In this document: positions 7,408 through 15,339 of the stretch, piece after piece
How positions within the stretch are numbered: position 1 is the stretch's first letter
Layout of the letters: the number at the start of each line of letters is the position of its first letter
From: Pseudomonadota bacterium
GTDB taxonomy: Bacteria; Myxococcota_A; UBA796; SXON01
DNA: 16,648 bases
Reading direction: 5' to 3'
Assembly: GCA_005776735.1 (NCBI GenBank)
Contig: SXOM01000389.1
Coordinates: forward strand, 1 to 16,648
Translations under genes and position numbers: made by a program
Notes under the pieces: generated by a model
The model's input: the letters and a program-made list of their open reading frames with translations, nothing else
Databases searched by the model: none
Told to the model about the DNA's origin: nothing

Positions 7408-7683
7408 TCAGCCGCCGGCGGTGTCGCCGCTGTCCGCGGTGTCGCCGCTGTCCGCGGTGTCGCCGCTGTCGTGGTCGTCGAGGCACGCCTCGTACCCGTC
7501 TTCGTACCCGTACCCGGGCGAGGTCGCCCCGAGGTCGAGTCCCTGCTCCCGGCCCACGAGGTAGCAGTTGGCCGGGCTCACGCCCCCGCCGTCGGTCAAG
7601 CAGGCGCGACCGACGTCGTTGTCGGGCCGCGGGTAGCAGCCCCCCAGCAGCGCCAGCGCGAGCCAGCTACTGCGCGGTGGCAT
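7408..7683 (-). CDS. Small Cys-rich lipoprotein with DSGDTA tail, paralogue of its upstream neighbour
   Basis: This is a 91-residue exported protein. MPPRSSWLALALLGGC is a clear lipoprotein signal (lipobox L-G-G-C, lipidated Cys16). The mature part has three cysteines (28, 40, 67) and tyrosine/glycine-rich spacing (Y-G-Y-E-D-G-Y-E-A-C). It ends in three tandem D-S-G-D-T-A units, encoded by an 18-bp repeat. Its start overlaps the end of the preceding gene by 17 bases. It shares the order C-x11-C-x26-C and a G-Y-x-A-C motif with that neighbour, which suggests a tandem duplication. No known family was recognised. The in-frame ATG 54 bases upstream was rejected because it would put a charged tail before the signal. 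Confidence 0.72.
   Translation of the reverse strand: MPPRSSWLALALLGGCYPRPDNDVGRACLTDGGGVSPANCYLVGREQGLDLGATSPGYGYEDGYEACLDDHDSGDTADSGDTADSGDTAGG
7421..7470 (-). repeat. 18-bp tandem repeat encoding D-S-G-D-T-A
   Basis: Two identical 18-base copies (7421-7438 and 7439-7456) are followed by a 14-base partial third copy (7457-7470). They encode the C-terminal acidic tail of the small lipoprotein. The identity at DNA level suggests recent expansion by replication slippage. Confidence 0.9.
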
Positions 7684-7870
7684 CGAAGTCCGCCTCGCAG
7701 GCGGCGTAGCCCGAGTCGTAGGCCAGGTCGTAGGCATCGGACGACGCCGAGCCGAAGCCCGCGTCGAACCCGGCGTACCAGCAGTCGGACGCCGTCATCG
7801 AAGGGTCGCCCTCGGCGCAGCGCTCGGCCGCCGAACGACACGCGACGAGCACGAGCAGCAGGGCGAACAT
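7667..7870 (-). CDS. Micro-lipoprotein, Cys/Tyr/Gly-rich, function unknown
   Basis: This 67-residue protein starts MFALLLVLVAC, a very short lipoprotein signal with lipidated Cys11. A GGGG lies about six bases before the ATG. An in-frame start at 7963 would give 31 more, Arg- and Ala-rich residues and is less likely. The mature protein has cysteines 18, 30 and 58 and a repetitive aromatic/glycine pattern (D-C-W-Y-A-G-F-D-A-G-F-G, then Y-D-S-G-Y-A-A-C). The Cys spacing C-x11-C-x27-C is nearly the same as in the downstream gene, so the two are probably paralogues. It lies 96 bases after ilvE and may be read from the same transcript. No function is proposed. Confidence 0.68.
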   Translation of the reverse strand: MFALLLVLVACRSAAERCAEGDPSMTASDCWYAGFDAGFGSASSDAYDLAYDSGYAACEADFDATAQ

Positions 7871-7966
7871 CGTCGCCCCGTATCCGGCCGACGCCCACCC
7901 GGCCGCGCGCCGCGCGCCCGCCCCAGCCGCCACCGCGGACCGGTCGCGGCGTGGCGCCCCCAAGGG

Positions 7967-8878
7967 CTAGAAGTGGCTGATGTAGCCCTTCATCCAGTCC
8001 ACACCGCCCCGAACGCCCTGCCCGTAGATCTCCTGGACCTGCCGGGTGAGCGGGCCCGGCGTGCCGACCTCGCGACGATCGACCTCGCGCACCGGGGTGA
8101 CCTCGGCCGCCGTGCCGGTGAGGAACACCTCGTCCGCGACGTAGAGCGCGTCGCGCCCGAAGTGCATCTCGTGCACGGTGTGGCCCTCGTGGCGCAGGAT
8201 GTCGATCGCCGTGCGGCGGGTGATGCCGCCGAGGATGTTGACCACCGGCGGCGTCTTGACCACGCCGTCGCGCGCGACGAAGAGGTTTTCGCCCGTGCCC
8301 TCGGCGACGTAGCCGGCGCCGTCGAGCATCACCGCTTCGTCGTACCCGTTCTCGATGGCCTCGTAGCGGGCGAGGATCGAGTTGACGTAGTGCCCGATGA
8401 CCTTGGCGCGCTGCAGGTTGGAGTTGACGTGGTGGCGCGTGAACGTGCTCGTCTGCACGCGGATGCCGTTGCGGATGCCCTCTTCGCCCAGGTACCGGCC
8501 CCAGTCCCACACCGCGATGCTCAGGTGCACCGGGTTGTCGCGCGCGCCGAGGCCCATCTTGCCCATGCCGAAGTAGATGATCGGCCGGATGTAGGCCTCG
8601 GGCATCTCGTTGGCGGCCAGGGTCTGCAGGCAGGCGGCGCGAATGTCGTCGCGGGTGTACTGCAACGGCATGCGGCACATCTTCGCGCTGTCGGTGAGGC
8701 GGCGGATGTGCTCGTCGAGCTTGAACACCCCGCCAGCGCCGTCGGGCTGCTTGTAGCTGCGGATGCCCTCGAAGACGCCGAGGCCGTAGTGCAAGGTGTG
8801 CGACAGGACGTGCACCTTCGCGTCGTCGAAGGGGACCAGCTTCCCGTCCATCCAGATGTAGCGGCTCTCGATGCCCAT
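7967..8878 (-). CDS. ilvE: Branched-chain amino acid aminotransferase
   Basis: This 303-residue PLP enzyme of fold type IV makes or degrades leucine, isoleucine and valine by transamination with 2-oxoglutarate/glutamate in the cytoplasm. Features seen: the start motif Y-I-W-M-D-G-K-L-V-P, T-L-H-Y-G-L-G-V-F-E-G-I-R-S-Y (28-42), the probable PLP lysine Lys159 in R-A-K-V-I-G-H-Y-V-N-S, E-G-T-G-E-N-L-F (193-200) contacting the cofactor phosphate region, and L-T-G-T-A-A-E-V-T-P (253-262). The length matches the usual 300-310 residues. A strong GGAGG seven bases upstream and a TGATG overlap with the M16 peptidase gene fix the start and indicate coupling. D-amino acid aminotransferase is the main alternative, but the motifs favour IlvE. 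Confidence 0.93.
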   Translation of the reverse strand: MGIESRYIWMDGKLVPFDDAKVHVLSHTLHYGLGVFEGIRSYKQPDGAGGVFKLDEHIRRLTDSAKMCRMPLQYTRDDIRAACLQTLAANEMPEAYIRPIIYFGMGKMGLGARDNPVHLSIAVWDWGRYLGEEGIRNGIRVQTSTFTRHHVNSNLQRAKVIGHYVNSILARYEAIENGYDEAVMLDGAGYVAEGTGENLFVARDGVVKTPPVVNILGGITRRTAIDILRHEGHTVHEMHFGRDALYVADEVFLTGTAAEVTPVREVDRREVGTPGPLTRQVQEIYGQGVRGGVDWMKGYISHF

Positions 8879-10329
8879 CACTTGCCTCCGATCACGTTGC
8901 CGTCGACATCCACGGGGATGACGACGAACCCGAGCTTCTCCACCTCCGGGCGAATCCGGGCGGCGTCCCCTACCACGATGAACGCGAGCCTGTCGGGGTC
9001 GATGCGATCGGCCCACGCCTTCTGGGCGTCCGCCGCCGAAGGGGCCCGCATCCGGGTGAGGTAGGTCGCCACCCAGTCCTCGGGCAGGCCGTAGGTCCGG
9101 ATCGCGTCGAGCTGGCCGAGCAGGTAGTCCGGCGACTCGAAGCGCCCCGGCCAGCCGAAGACGCTGGCGCCGCGGGCGTCTTCGACCTCGGCGGCCGTGA
9201 GCGGGCGGGCCCCCTCGACGTCGCGGAGCTGCTGCAGGAGCGCCTCGAGCGCGGGCGCCGTCTTCTCGGTGTGGATGTTGGCCGAGAAGCTCCAGCTCGT
9301 GCCCGCGAGGTCGTAGCTGACGCTGGTACGCGCGCCGTAGGTGTAGCCCTTCTGCTCGCGGAGATCCAGGTTGATCCGCGACGCGAACTGGCCCCCCATC
9401 GCGTTGTTCGCGATGGTGAACGCGGCGAAGTCAGGGTCGGTCGGCCGGCCGACGTACGCCGCGGCGCGGACCACCGACTGCGCCACGCCGGGCTTGTCCA
9501 CCAGCCAGACCGTGTTCTGCGGCGGCGGCACCGGCGCGGTGGGCGGGGCGCCGAGCTTGGCGGTCTTGCCCTTCCACCCGCCGAAGCGTGCGTCGAGCAT
9601 CGGCAGGACCTCGGCGAGCGTGACGTCGCCGCCGACCTGGATCGTCGCGCCGCCCGGCCCGAGGTTCGCGGCGTGCCACGCCTTCATCTCCTTGACCGTG
9701 ATCGCCCGGAGGCTCGCCTCGGTGGCCTCGACCCCCCGGTAGCTCTGGCCCCACAACACGCGGTCGGTCACCCGGGAGGCGATGCGGCCGGGGGAGTTGC
9801 GCGCGTCCTGGAGGTCGTCGATCCACAGGCTGCGCCGGCGCTCCCACTCCTCGGCCGGGAAGGTGGGCCGCAAGAGTACGTCGGCCAGCACGTCGAGGGT
9901 GGGCTCGAGCTTGTCGCGCAGGCAGCTGATGCTGACCGAGGCGCCGTCGTAGCCCGCGCCGGTGCCGAGGCCCGCGCCGAGGCGCTGGAGCTCGGCGCTG
10001 ATCTGCAGCGCGTCGCGCTTCCCGGCGCCTTCGTTGAGCATGTCCATCGCCGCCTCGGCGAGCCCCGCCTTGGCCAGGGGCACGTCGGCCCCGCGGGTGA
10101 GGAAGTCGATCCGCAGCGTGACCAGCGGCACCTCGTGGTTCTCCACGACGACCACCGGGACCCCGCTCCCGAGCGCACCGCGCGTGGCGGCAGGCGGCGA
10201 GAACGGCCGCGTCGCCAGGGGGGTGGGCGGGGCCGGGACGTAGGGCGGCGGCGGCGGCGGCGGCGCCTCGACCACCGGGGGCGCCTTGGGGGCGCAGGCG
10301 ACCAACGCCAGCAGCAGGAGCGCGCGCAT
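8878..10329 (-). CDS. M16 family peptidase-like lipoprotein, non-catalytic subunit
   Basis: This 483-residue protein is exported and probably lipidated: MRALLLLALVAC gives a lipobox ending at Cys12, followed by a proline-rich linker (17-46). Two M16 half-domains follow. At the place where active members have H-x-x-E-H it reads A-G-L-A-E-A-A-M-D-M-L, so zinc cannot be bound in the normal way. It keeps the R-E-x-x-G-Y-T-Y element (about residue 322) that non-catalytic partners supply to the substrate pocket. It lies directly after, and overlaps (TGATG), the gene of the catalytic partner, with a GGAGGTGA ribosome-binding site. The two are expected to form a heterodimer in the periplasm or at the outer membrane. 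The peptide substrate is unknown. Confidence 0.88.
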   Translation of the reverse strand: MRALLLLALVACAPKAPPVVEAPPPPPPPYVPAPPTPLATRPFSPPAATRGALGSGVPVVVVENHEVPLVTLRIDFLTRGADVPLAKAGLAEAAMDMLNEGAGKRDALQISAELQRLGAGLGTGAGYDGASVSISCLRDKLEPTLDVLADVLLRPTFPAEEWERRRSLWIDDLQDARNSPGRIASRVTDRVLWGQSYRGVEATEASLRAITVKEMKAWHAANLGPGGATIQVGGDVTLAEVLPMLDARFGGWKGKTAKLGAPPTAPVPPPQNTVWLVDKPGVAQSVVRAAAYVGRPTDPDFAAFTIANNAMGGQFASRINLDLREQKGYTYGARTSVSYDLAGTSWSFSANIHTEKTAPALEALLQQLRDVEGARPLTAAEVEDARGASVFGWPGRFESPDYLLGQLDAIRTYGLPEDWVATYLTRMRAPSAADAQKAWADRIDPDRLAFIVVGDAARIRPEVEKLGFVVIPVDVDGNVIGGK

Positions 10330-11639
10330 CACTTCACCTCCGGGGTCGCCGACGCGGGGCCGATGGTCAGCACCAGGCGCCGATCGGGCGGCAACCACTC
10401 CTTGTGGGCGGAGTTGACCCCCGCCGCGGTGGCGGCCTGGTACCGGGCGAGGTCCTTCGCGAGGTAGCCCGGGTCGTGCGTTCGGGTGTTGTAGTTGTTG
10501 AGCAGGTCGGCCTTGCCCTGGATGGTCGCGATCGACCCGAAGAACTGCACCTCGTAGGCGGTGCGCCCCACCTCGACCTCGGCGTCGGTGATGGGCCGGG
10601 TCGCGACCTCGCCGAGCACCGCGTCGATGGCGGCGACCAGCTCGGCCCCGCCGTGGCCCGCCGAAGCCGTGGCGCTCACGACGAACAGGCTGGAATAGCC
10701 GGCCGACGACTGGTACGCGGTGACATCCTGGGCGATCTGCTGCTCGTGCACGAGCGCCTTGTAGAGCCGGCTGTCCTTGCCCGACGCCAGCGCGCTCGAG
10801 AGCAGGTCGAGCTCGGCGTCGCCGGGCTGGAAGAGGGCCGGCGTGTGCCACACCAGCCACACCTTCTCGAACGGGACGTCGTCGACCGCGCGCACCGCCT
10901 TGGCCTCGGTGAACGCCGGGCGCGCCGGCACCGTGCGCACGGGGGAGGGGCCCGCGGCCACCGGGCCGAAGTACCGCTCGACCAGGGTGCGCGCTTCGGC
11001 CTCGTCGAAGTCGCCACTGAGCACCAACGACGCGTTGTTCGGCAGGTACCACGTGCGGAAGAAGCCCTTGACGTCGTCGAGCGTCGCCGCCTCGATCTCC
11101 TCGTGTTTGCCGATCGTCGCGATGTGGTACGGGTGGCCCTCGGGGTAGCTGTTGCGCAAGATCTCGAGCCACGCCTGCCCGTACGGCGGGTTGTCGTAGT
11201 TCTGACGCCGCTCGTTGCGCACCACGTCCTTCTGGTTCTGGAGCTTGGTCTCGGTGAGCGCCGGCAGGAGCCAACCCATCCGGTCGGCCTCGAGGAACAG
11301 CGCCAGCGGGAGCTGTTCGCTGGGCAGGCACTCGTAGTAGTTGGTGCGGTCGAGGTTGGTGGAGCCGTTGACGCGCGCGCCGAGGGGTTGCAGCGGCTTG
11401 AAGTAGTCGTCGTCGGCGTGCTGACTGCCGTTGAACCTCAGGTGCTCGAACAGGTGCGCGAAGCCCGAGCGGCCCGCCGCCTCGTCGCGGCTCCCGACGT
11501 CGTACCAGACGTTGACGCACACGACGGGCACGGTGTGATCGGGGGACAGCGTCACGTCGAGGCCGTTGGGCAACTCGTAGCGGCTGAAGGGGATCGACGG
11601 GGTGGCCGCGAGGGCCACCGACCAGAGGAGCGCGTGCAT
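10329..11639 (-). CDS. M16 family zinc metallopeptidase, catalytic subunit
   Basis: This 436-residue protein has a signal peptide (MHALLWSVALA, cleavage near residue 11-12) and then an M16 peptidase. The inverted zinc motif is H-L-F-E-H: His62 and His66 bind zinc and Glu65 is the base. The distal ligand is Glu143 in V-R-N-E-R-R-Q-N-Y-D-N, 77 residues downstream as usual. The second half has G-K-D-S-R-L-Y-K-A-L-V, typical of this family. The residues after the motif (L-R-F-N-G-S) differ from the common M-M/L-F-x-G-S. The ATG at 11639 follows AAAGGGG at a good distance; an in-frame ATG 24 bases further up lacks this. It is the first gene of the run leading to ilvE and is divergent from the next lipoprotein gene with only 30 bases between them. 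Confidence 0.9.
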   Translation of the reverse strand: MHALLWSVALAATPSIPFSRYELPNGLDVTLSPDHTVPVVCVNVWYDVGSRDEAAGRSGFAHLFEHLRFNGSQHADDDYFKPLQPLGARVNGSTNLDRTNYYECLPSEQLPLALFLEADRMGWLLPALTETKLQNQKDVVRNERRQNYDNPPYGQAWLEILRNSYPEGHPYHIATIGKHEEIEAATLDDVKGFFRTWYLPNNASLVLSGDFDEAEARTLVERYFGPVAAGPSPVRTVPARPAFTEAKAVRAVDDVPFEKVWLVWHTPALFQPGDAELDLLSSALASGKDSRLYKALVHEQQIAQDVTAYQSSAGYSSLFVVSATASAGHGGAELVAAIDAVLGEVATRPITDAEVEVGRTAYEVQFFGSIATIQGKADLLNNYNTRTHDPGYLAKDLARYQAATAAGVNSAHKEWLPPDRRLVLTIGPASATPEVK

Positions 11640-11669
11640 CGCGGCCCCTTTAGCTGCTACCATGCCGGC

Positions 11670-12362
11670 ATGCTCCTGTGGGCCCTCATCGCCTGCGCCA
11701 AGCCGCTGCCCGTGGCCGAAGCGGCGGCGCCCGCGACGACGTCGGTGGCGACCACGCCGCCGCCCGCCGCCACGCCCTGCGGCGAGTGGTCCGGGGTGTC
11801 GGGCCCGGGCACCCGCTGGGAGGCCCGCTCCACCGAGGCCTGGCACGAACGGTGGGGCATGGAGGGCACCGCCACCACGGTCGTGACCGCCGCGAGCGAC
11901 ACGAGCGTGACCCTCCAGTACACCGGCACGTTCACCGGTCCCGGCGGTCGTTACGACGCGTCGCGCACGACCACCTGGCGCTGCAGTGCCGAGGGCGCCT
12001 CGCTGGAGCGCATCGACGCGACCACGGCCGGCGTCGCCGGCGGCAGTCCGATGGGCCACCACGTCATCCGCACGTTCTCGCCGCCGCTCCTGGTCCGGCC
12101 CGCCCACCCGGTCGTGGGCACCTCCTGGGGCTCCGCGATGACCGTGACCCTGCAACGCCCCGACGAGGCCGACCTCATCGCGCCCACGCGCTGCACGAGC
12201 GTCGTGGGCGCCGACACCTCCCTGACGCTCCCCGCCGGCGCGCGCGTCGCCCGGCGGCTGGAGATCGTCTGCGACACCTTCCGCGCCGAGTCGCCGTGGC
12301 TGGTGCAGGGCGAAGGCTGGGTGGCCGACGGCGACCTCGAGCTGACGCGGTACGCGCGCTAG
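11670..12362 (+). CDS. Lipoprotein of unknown function
   Basis: This 230-residue protein begins MLLWALIAC, an exceptionally short signal with a lipobox L-I-A-C and lipidation at Cys9. A flexible Ala/Thr/Pro linker (10-36) leads to a domain with four cysteines (37, and three in W-R-C, T-R-C and I-V-C contexts) and many alternating Thr/Val residues, so it is probably a beta-sandwich. No family was recognised. No Shine-Dalgarno sequence is visible before the ATG, and the in-frame codons up to the opposing gene contain no other start, which raises the possibility of a leaderless message. It is followed after 28 bases by the methyltransferase gene and may be co-transcribed with it. Confidence 0.72.
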   Translation: MLLWALIACAKPLPVAEAAAPATTSVATTPPPAATPCGEWSGVSGPGTRWEARSTEAWHERWGMEGTATTVVTAASDTSVTLQYTGTFTGPGGRYDASRTTTWRCSAEGASLERIDATTAGVAGGSPMGHHVIRTFSPPLLVRPAHPVVGTSWGSAMTVTLQRPDEADLIAPTRCTSVVGADTSLTLPAGARVARRLEIVCDTFRAESPWLVQGEGWVADGDLELTRYAR

Positions 12363-12390
12363 TCGGCCTCGGAGCGGATAGCCGTCGTCG

Positions 12391-13209
12391 GTGCTCGCCT
12401 GTCCTGAATGTGCGCGCCCCTTCGACACGGGCCGCTGTGAGTGTCGCCGCGACTGGACCGAGACCGGCGGCGTCCCCGACCTCTACGTCGCGTCGTCTCC
12501 CAACGACGCGGCGAGCGCGGTGCGCGCGTGGTTCGAGGAGCATCCGCAGGACCCGTGGCGCCCCGAAGAGGACGCCGCCAGCCTCGCGGCGTCGGGCCGG
12601 CGCGACCCCTTGCTCGCCGAGCTGGACGAGCTGCCGGCGCGGGCGCGGGTGGTCGACCTCGGGTGCGGCTGCGGCCGCGCGGCGTGTTTCCTGGCGCTGG
12701 CCGGGCGCGAGGTCCTCGGCCTCGACCTGGCGATGACCGGCCTGTTGCGCGCCGAGGTCTTTCGGCGCCGCGCCGAGCTGGCCACGGTGAGCTTCGCCCG
12801 GGCCAACCTGCTCCGTCCCCCGGTGCAGCCCGGAGTGGTCGACGTGGTGCTCTTGGTCGACGTCCTGGAGCACGTCGCCGACGCGGCCGCGGCCGTCGCT
12901 GCCGCCGCGCGCTGCCTGGCGCCGGAGGGTCGCCTCGTGCTCCGGGTGGCGACCCCGTGGGCGCCGGATCCCGGCCCCGAAGGCCGGCCGCCGCTGTGGG
13001 GCGGGCACCTCCCCGAGGCGGTGCTCGGCTGGTTGGGCGACGCCGGGCTCACGCTGCGGCGCAGCGCACCGGGCATCGGCGCGTTCTCGCGGGCAGGGCC
13101 GGTGCTGCAGCCGGGACCCGTGCCGGGCGCCCTCGCGCGGTGGCTCCAACAGGCCCGGTGGGGGCTCGGGGGCGGCCCGCCGTCGATCGTATACGTCGCC
13201 GGGCGCTGA
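12391..13209 (+). CDS. Class I SAM-dependent methyltransferase with N-terminal Cys knuckle
   Basis: This 272-residue enzyme has the SAM-binding signature V-V-D-L-G-C-G-C-G-R (87-96), the acidic residue of strand 2 (Asp112 in L-G-L-D-L-A), and D-V-V-L-L-V-D-V-L-E-H (151-161), all standard for class I methyltransferases of the UbiE/methyltransf_11 kind. It starts with L-A-C-P-E-C (Cys4, Cys7) and C-E-C (Cys16, Cys18), then G-G-V-P-D-L, resembling the Trm112-like zinc ribbon often fused to such enzymes, though with an unusual C-x-C second pair. The start is well fixed: an in-frame TAG at 12379-12381 is followed by only three codons before GTG. The substrate is unknown; a lipid, quinone or small molecule is as likely as RNA. 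Confidence 0.85.
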   Translation: MLACPECARPFDTGRCECRRDWTETGGVPDLYVASSPNDAASAVRAWFEEHPQDPWRPEEDAASLAASGRRDPLLAELDELPARARVVDLGCGCGRAACFLALAGREVLGLDLAMTGLLRAEVFRRRAELATVSFARANLLRPPVQPGVVDVVLLVDVLEHVADAAAAVAAAARCLAPEGRLVLRVATPWAPDPGPEGRPPLWGGHLPEAVLGWLGDAGLTLRRSAPGIGAFSRAGPVLQPGPVPGALARWLQQARWGLGGGPPSIVYVAGR

Positions 13210-13264
13210 GGGGCCCGACGTATGGGGGCGCCGGCCCGCGACCGACCGGGAAGGCGGCCGGCGC
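13191..13264 (+). terminator. Two adjacent hairpins over and after the methyltransferase stop
   Basis: ATACGTCG (13191-13198) pairs with CGACGTAT (13216-13223) and puts the TGA stop in the loop. GCGCCGGCC (13228-13236) pairs with GGCCGGCGC (13256-13264), and a second copy of the latter arm lies at 13269-13277. Neither stem has a T-rich tail, so this is a candidate terminator or mRNA 3'-end structure, not a classical intrinsic terminator. Confidence 0.4.
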
Positions 13265-13330
13265 GTCCGGCCGGCGCGCGGGGGGCACGACGATTGCATG
13301 ACGCGGTGGCATCCTGCTTCCGGAGTGCCC

Positions 13331-14101
<771 letters not shown>

Positions 14102-14120
14102 CGGATGACGATGGCGCGAC

Positions 14121-14136
14121 GGCGGGGGTATCCGCC
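14121..14136 (+). promoter_or_regulatory. Small hairpin in front of the cytochrome start codon
   Basis: GGCGG (14121-14125) and CCGCC (14132-14136) form a five-base stem ending four bases before the ATG. The only purine-rich run near the start lies in this stem and loop, so the hairpin could modulate translation. In such GC-rich DNA it may also be chance. Confidence 0.25.
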
Positions 14137-14140
14137 GCTC

Positions 14141-15322
14141 ATGCGACCGCTCTGCCTCCTCGTCCTCCTCCTCGGCTGCCCCGACCCTGACACCGGCAAG
14201 GACACCGCCGGCGGCGACGACACCGGTGGCGGCGTGCCGAGCCAGGACTGGTGCGGCGTCATCGAGATCTTCAACGACGAGTGCGTCGTGTGCCACTCGG
14301 CCAGCGGCAAGGCCGGCGACCTCGACCTGGAGACCGACCCCTACGCCGCGATCGTGGGGATCGCGAGCGCCGCCTACGCCGGCGAGACGTTGGTGGTGGC
14401 GGGCGACGCCGAGGGTTCGTTCCTGCTGGCGAAGATGGCCGGCACCCAGGGCGCCAACGGCGAGGTCATGCCGACCTCGGGGGCGCTCGACGCCGCCCTG
14501 GTCGACGTGGTCCGCACCTGGATCGACGCGGGCGCCACCGACGTGTGCGACAACCCCGACACCGGCGGCGGCGACTACCACCCGGCGGGGTGGGCCGAGC
14601 CCGGCGCGCACGGCATGGCGGCGAAGTTCCAGGAGGACGACTGCCTCGGGTGTCACGGGGCCGACCTCACCGGCGGCGACGTCGGGGTGTCCTGCGACGA
14701 GTGTCACGCCGAGGGTTGGCGCACCGACTGCACCTACTGCCACGGCGGCGGCGACAACGGCACCGGCGCGCCGCCCGAGGACATCGACGACCAGTCCACC
14801 GCGCTCTCGTTCGCACCGCACACCGCGCACGTCGAGGACACCGATCTCCACGATGCGTTCGCGTGCCTCCAGTGCCACCGGACGCCCGACGAGGCGCTGT
14901 CGACCGGGCACTTCCTCGTCGGTGACGACAGCCCCGGCGTGGCCGAGACCGACCTCGGGGACGGCCTCGCTTCGCGCGCCGAGTGGAACGGCACTGGCTG
15001 CTCCAACAACTACTGCCACGGCGACGGCACCGGCCACAACGGCTCGGTCGACGCGACCGACTCGGTCGGCGGTTGCAACGACTGCCACGACGCCTCCGGG
15101 AACGGCCGCCACCTGAGCGGCCGCCACGAGGATCACCTGGAGGAGGGCGTGTCCTGCACCGATTGCCACGGCGACACGGTGTCGAGCGCCACCCGCATCG
15201 AGGACCCGAGCCTGCACGTCGACGGGGAGGTGCAGGTCACGCTCCCCGCGGGCATGACGCGCGCGGGCAACGAGTGCACCGGGGCCTGCCACGGCGAAAA
15301 TCACCGCGGCGAGGACTGGTAG
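14141..15322 (+). CDS. Nine-haem c-type cytochrome lipoprotein
   Basis: This 393-residue protein has the lipoprotein signal MRPLCLLVLLLGC (lipidated Cys13) and a D-T-G-rich linker (17-30). The first domain (38-135) resembles the planctomycete-type cytochrome domain: C-V-V-C-H at 48-52, then V-V-A-G-D-A-E-G-S-F-L-L, V-M-P-T and W-I-D-A-G-A. The second part has further haem sites: C-x2-C-H starting at 168, 185, 197, 242, 312 and 339, one C-x4-C-H at 287 (C-S-N-N-Y-C-H) and one C-x3-C-H at 379. The C-S-N-x-Y-C-H-G-D-G context matches the Geobacter CxxxxCH/CxxCH family (TIGR01904). It is probably anchored at the cell surface and carries electrons, perhaps to or from outside the cell. Its redox partner is not in the window. 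Confidence 0.88.
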   Translation: MRPLCLLVLLLGCPDPDTGKDTAGGDDTGGGVPSQDWCGVIEIFNDECVVCHSASGKAGDLDLETDPYAAIVGIASAAYAGETLVVAGDAEGSFLLAKMAGTQGANGEVMPTSGALDAALVDVVRTWIDAGATDVCDNPDTGGGDYHPAGWAEPGAHGMAAKFQEDDCLGCHGADLTGGDVGVSCDECHAEGWRTDCTYCHGGGDNGTGAPPEDIDDQSTALSFAPHTAHVEDTDLHDAFACLQCHRTPDEALSTGHFLVGDDSPGVAETDLGDGLASRAEWNGTGCSNNYCHGDGTGHNGSVDATDSVGGCNDCHDASGNGRHLSGRHEDHLEEGVSCTDCHGDTVSSATRIEDPSLHVDGEVQVTLPAGMTRAGNECTGACHGENHRGEDW

Positions 15323-15339
15323 CGCGCTACGCTCGCGGG

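Noticed and set aside
7337..7564. A 75-residue plus-strand frame starting at ATG 7337 as a real gene
   Set aside because: Only its first 18 residues or so match a PIN toxin; the remainder is antisense to the small lipoprotein repeat. It is recorded as a pseudogene fragment instead.
7967..11639. A functional link between ilvE and the M16 peptidases
   Set aside because: Coupled overlaps show shared transcription, but no pathway joins these activities; gene order alone is too weak.
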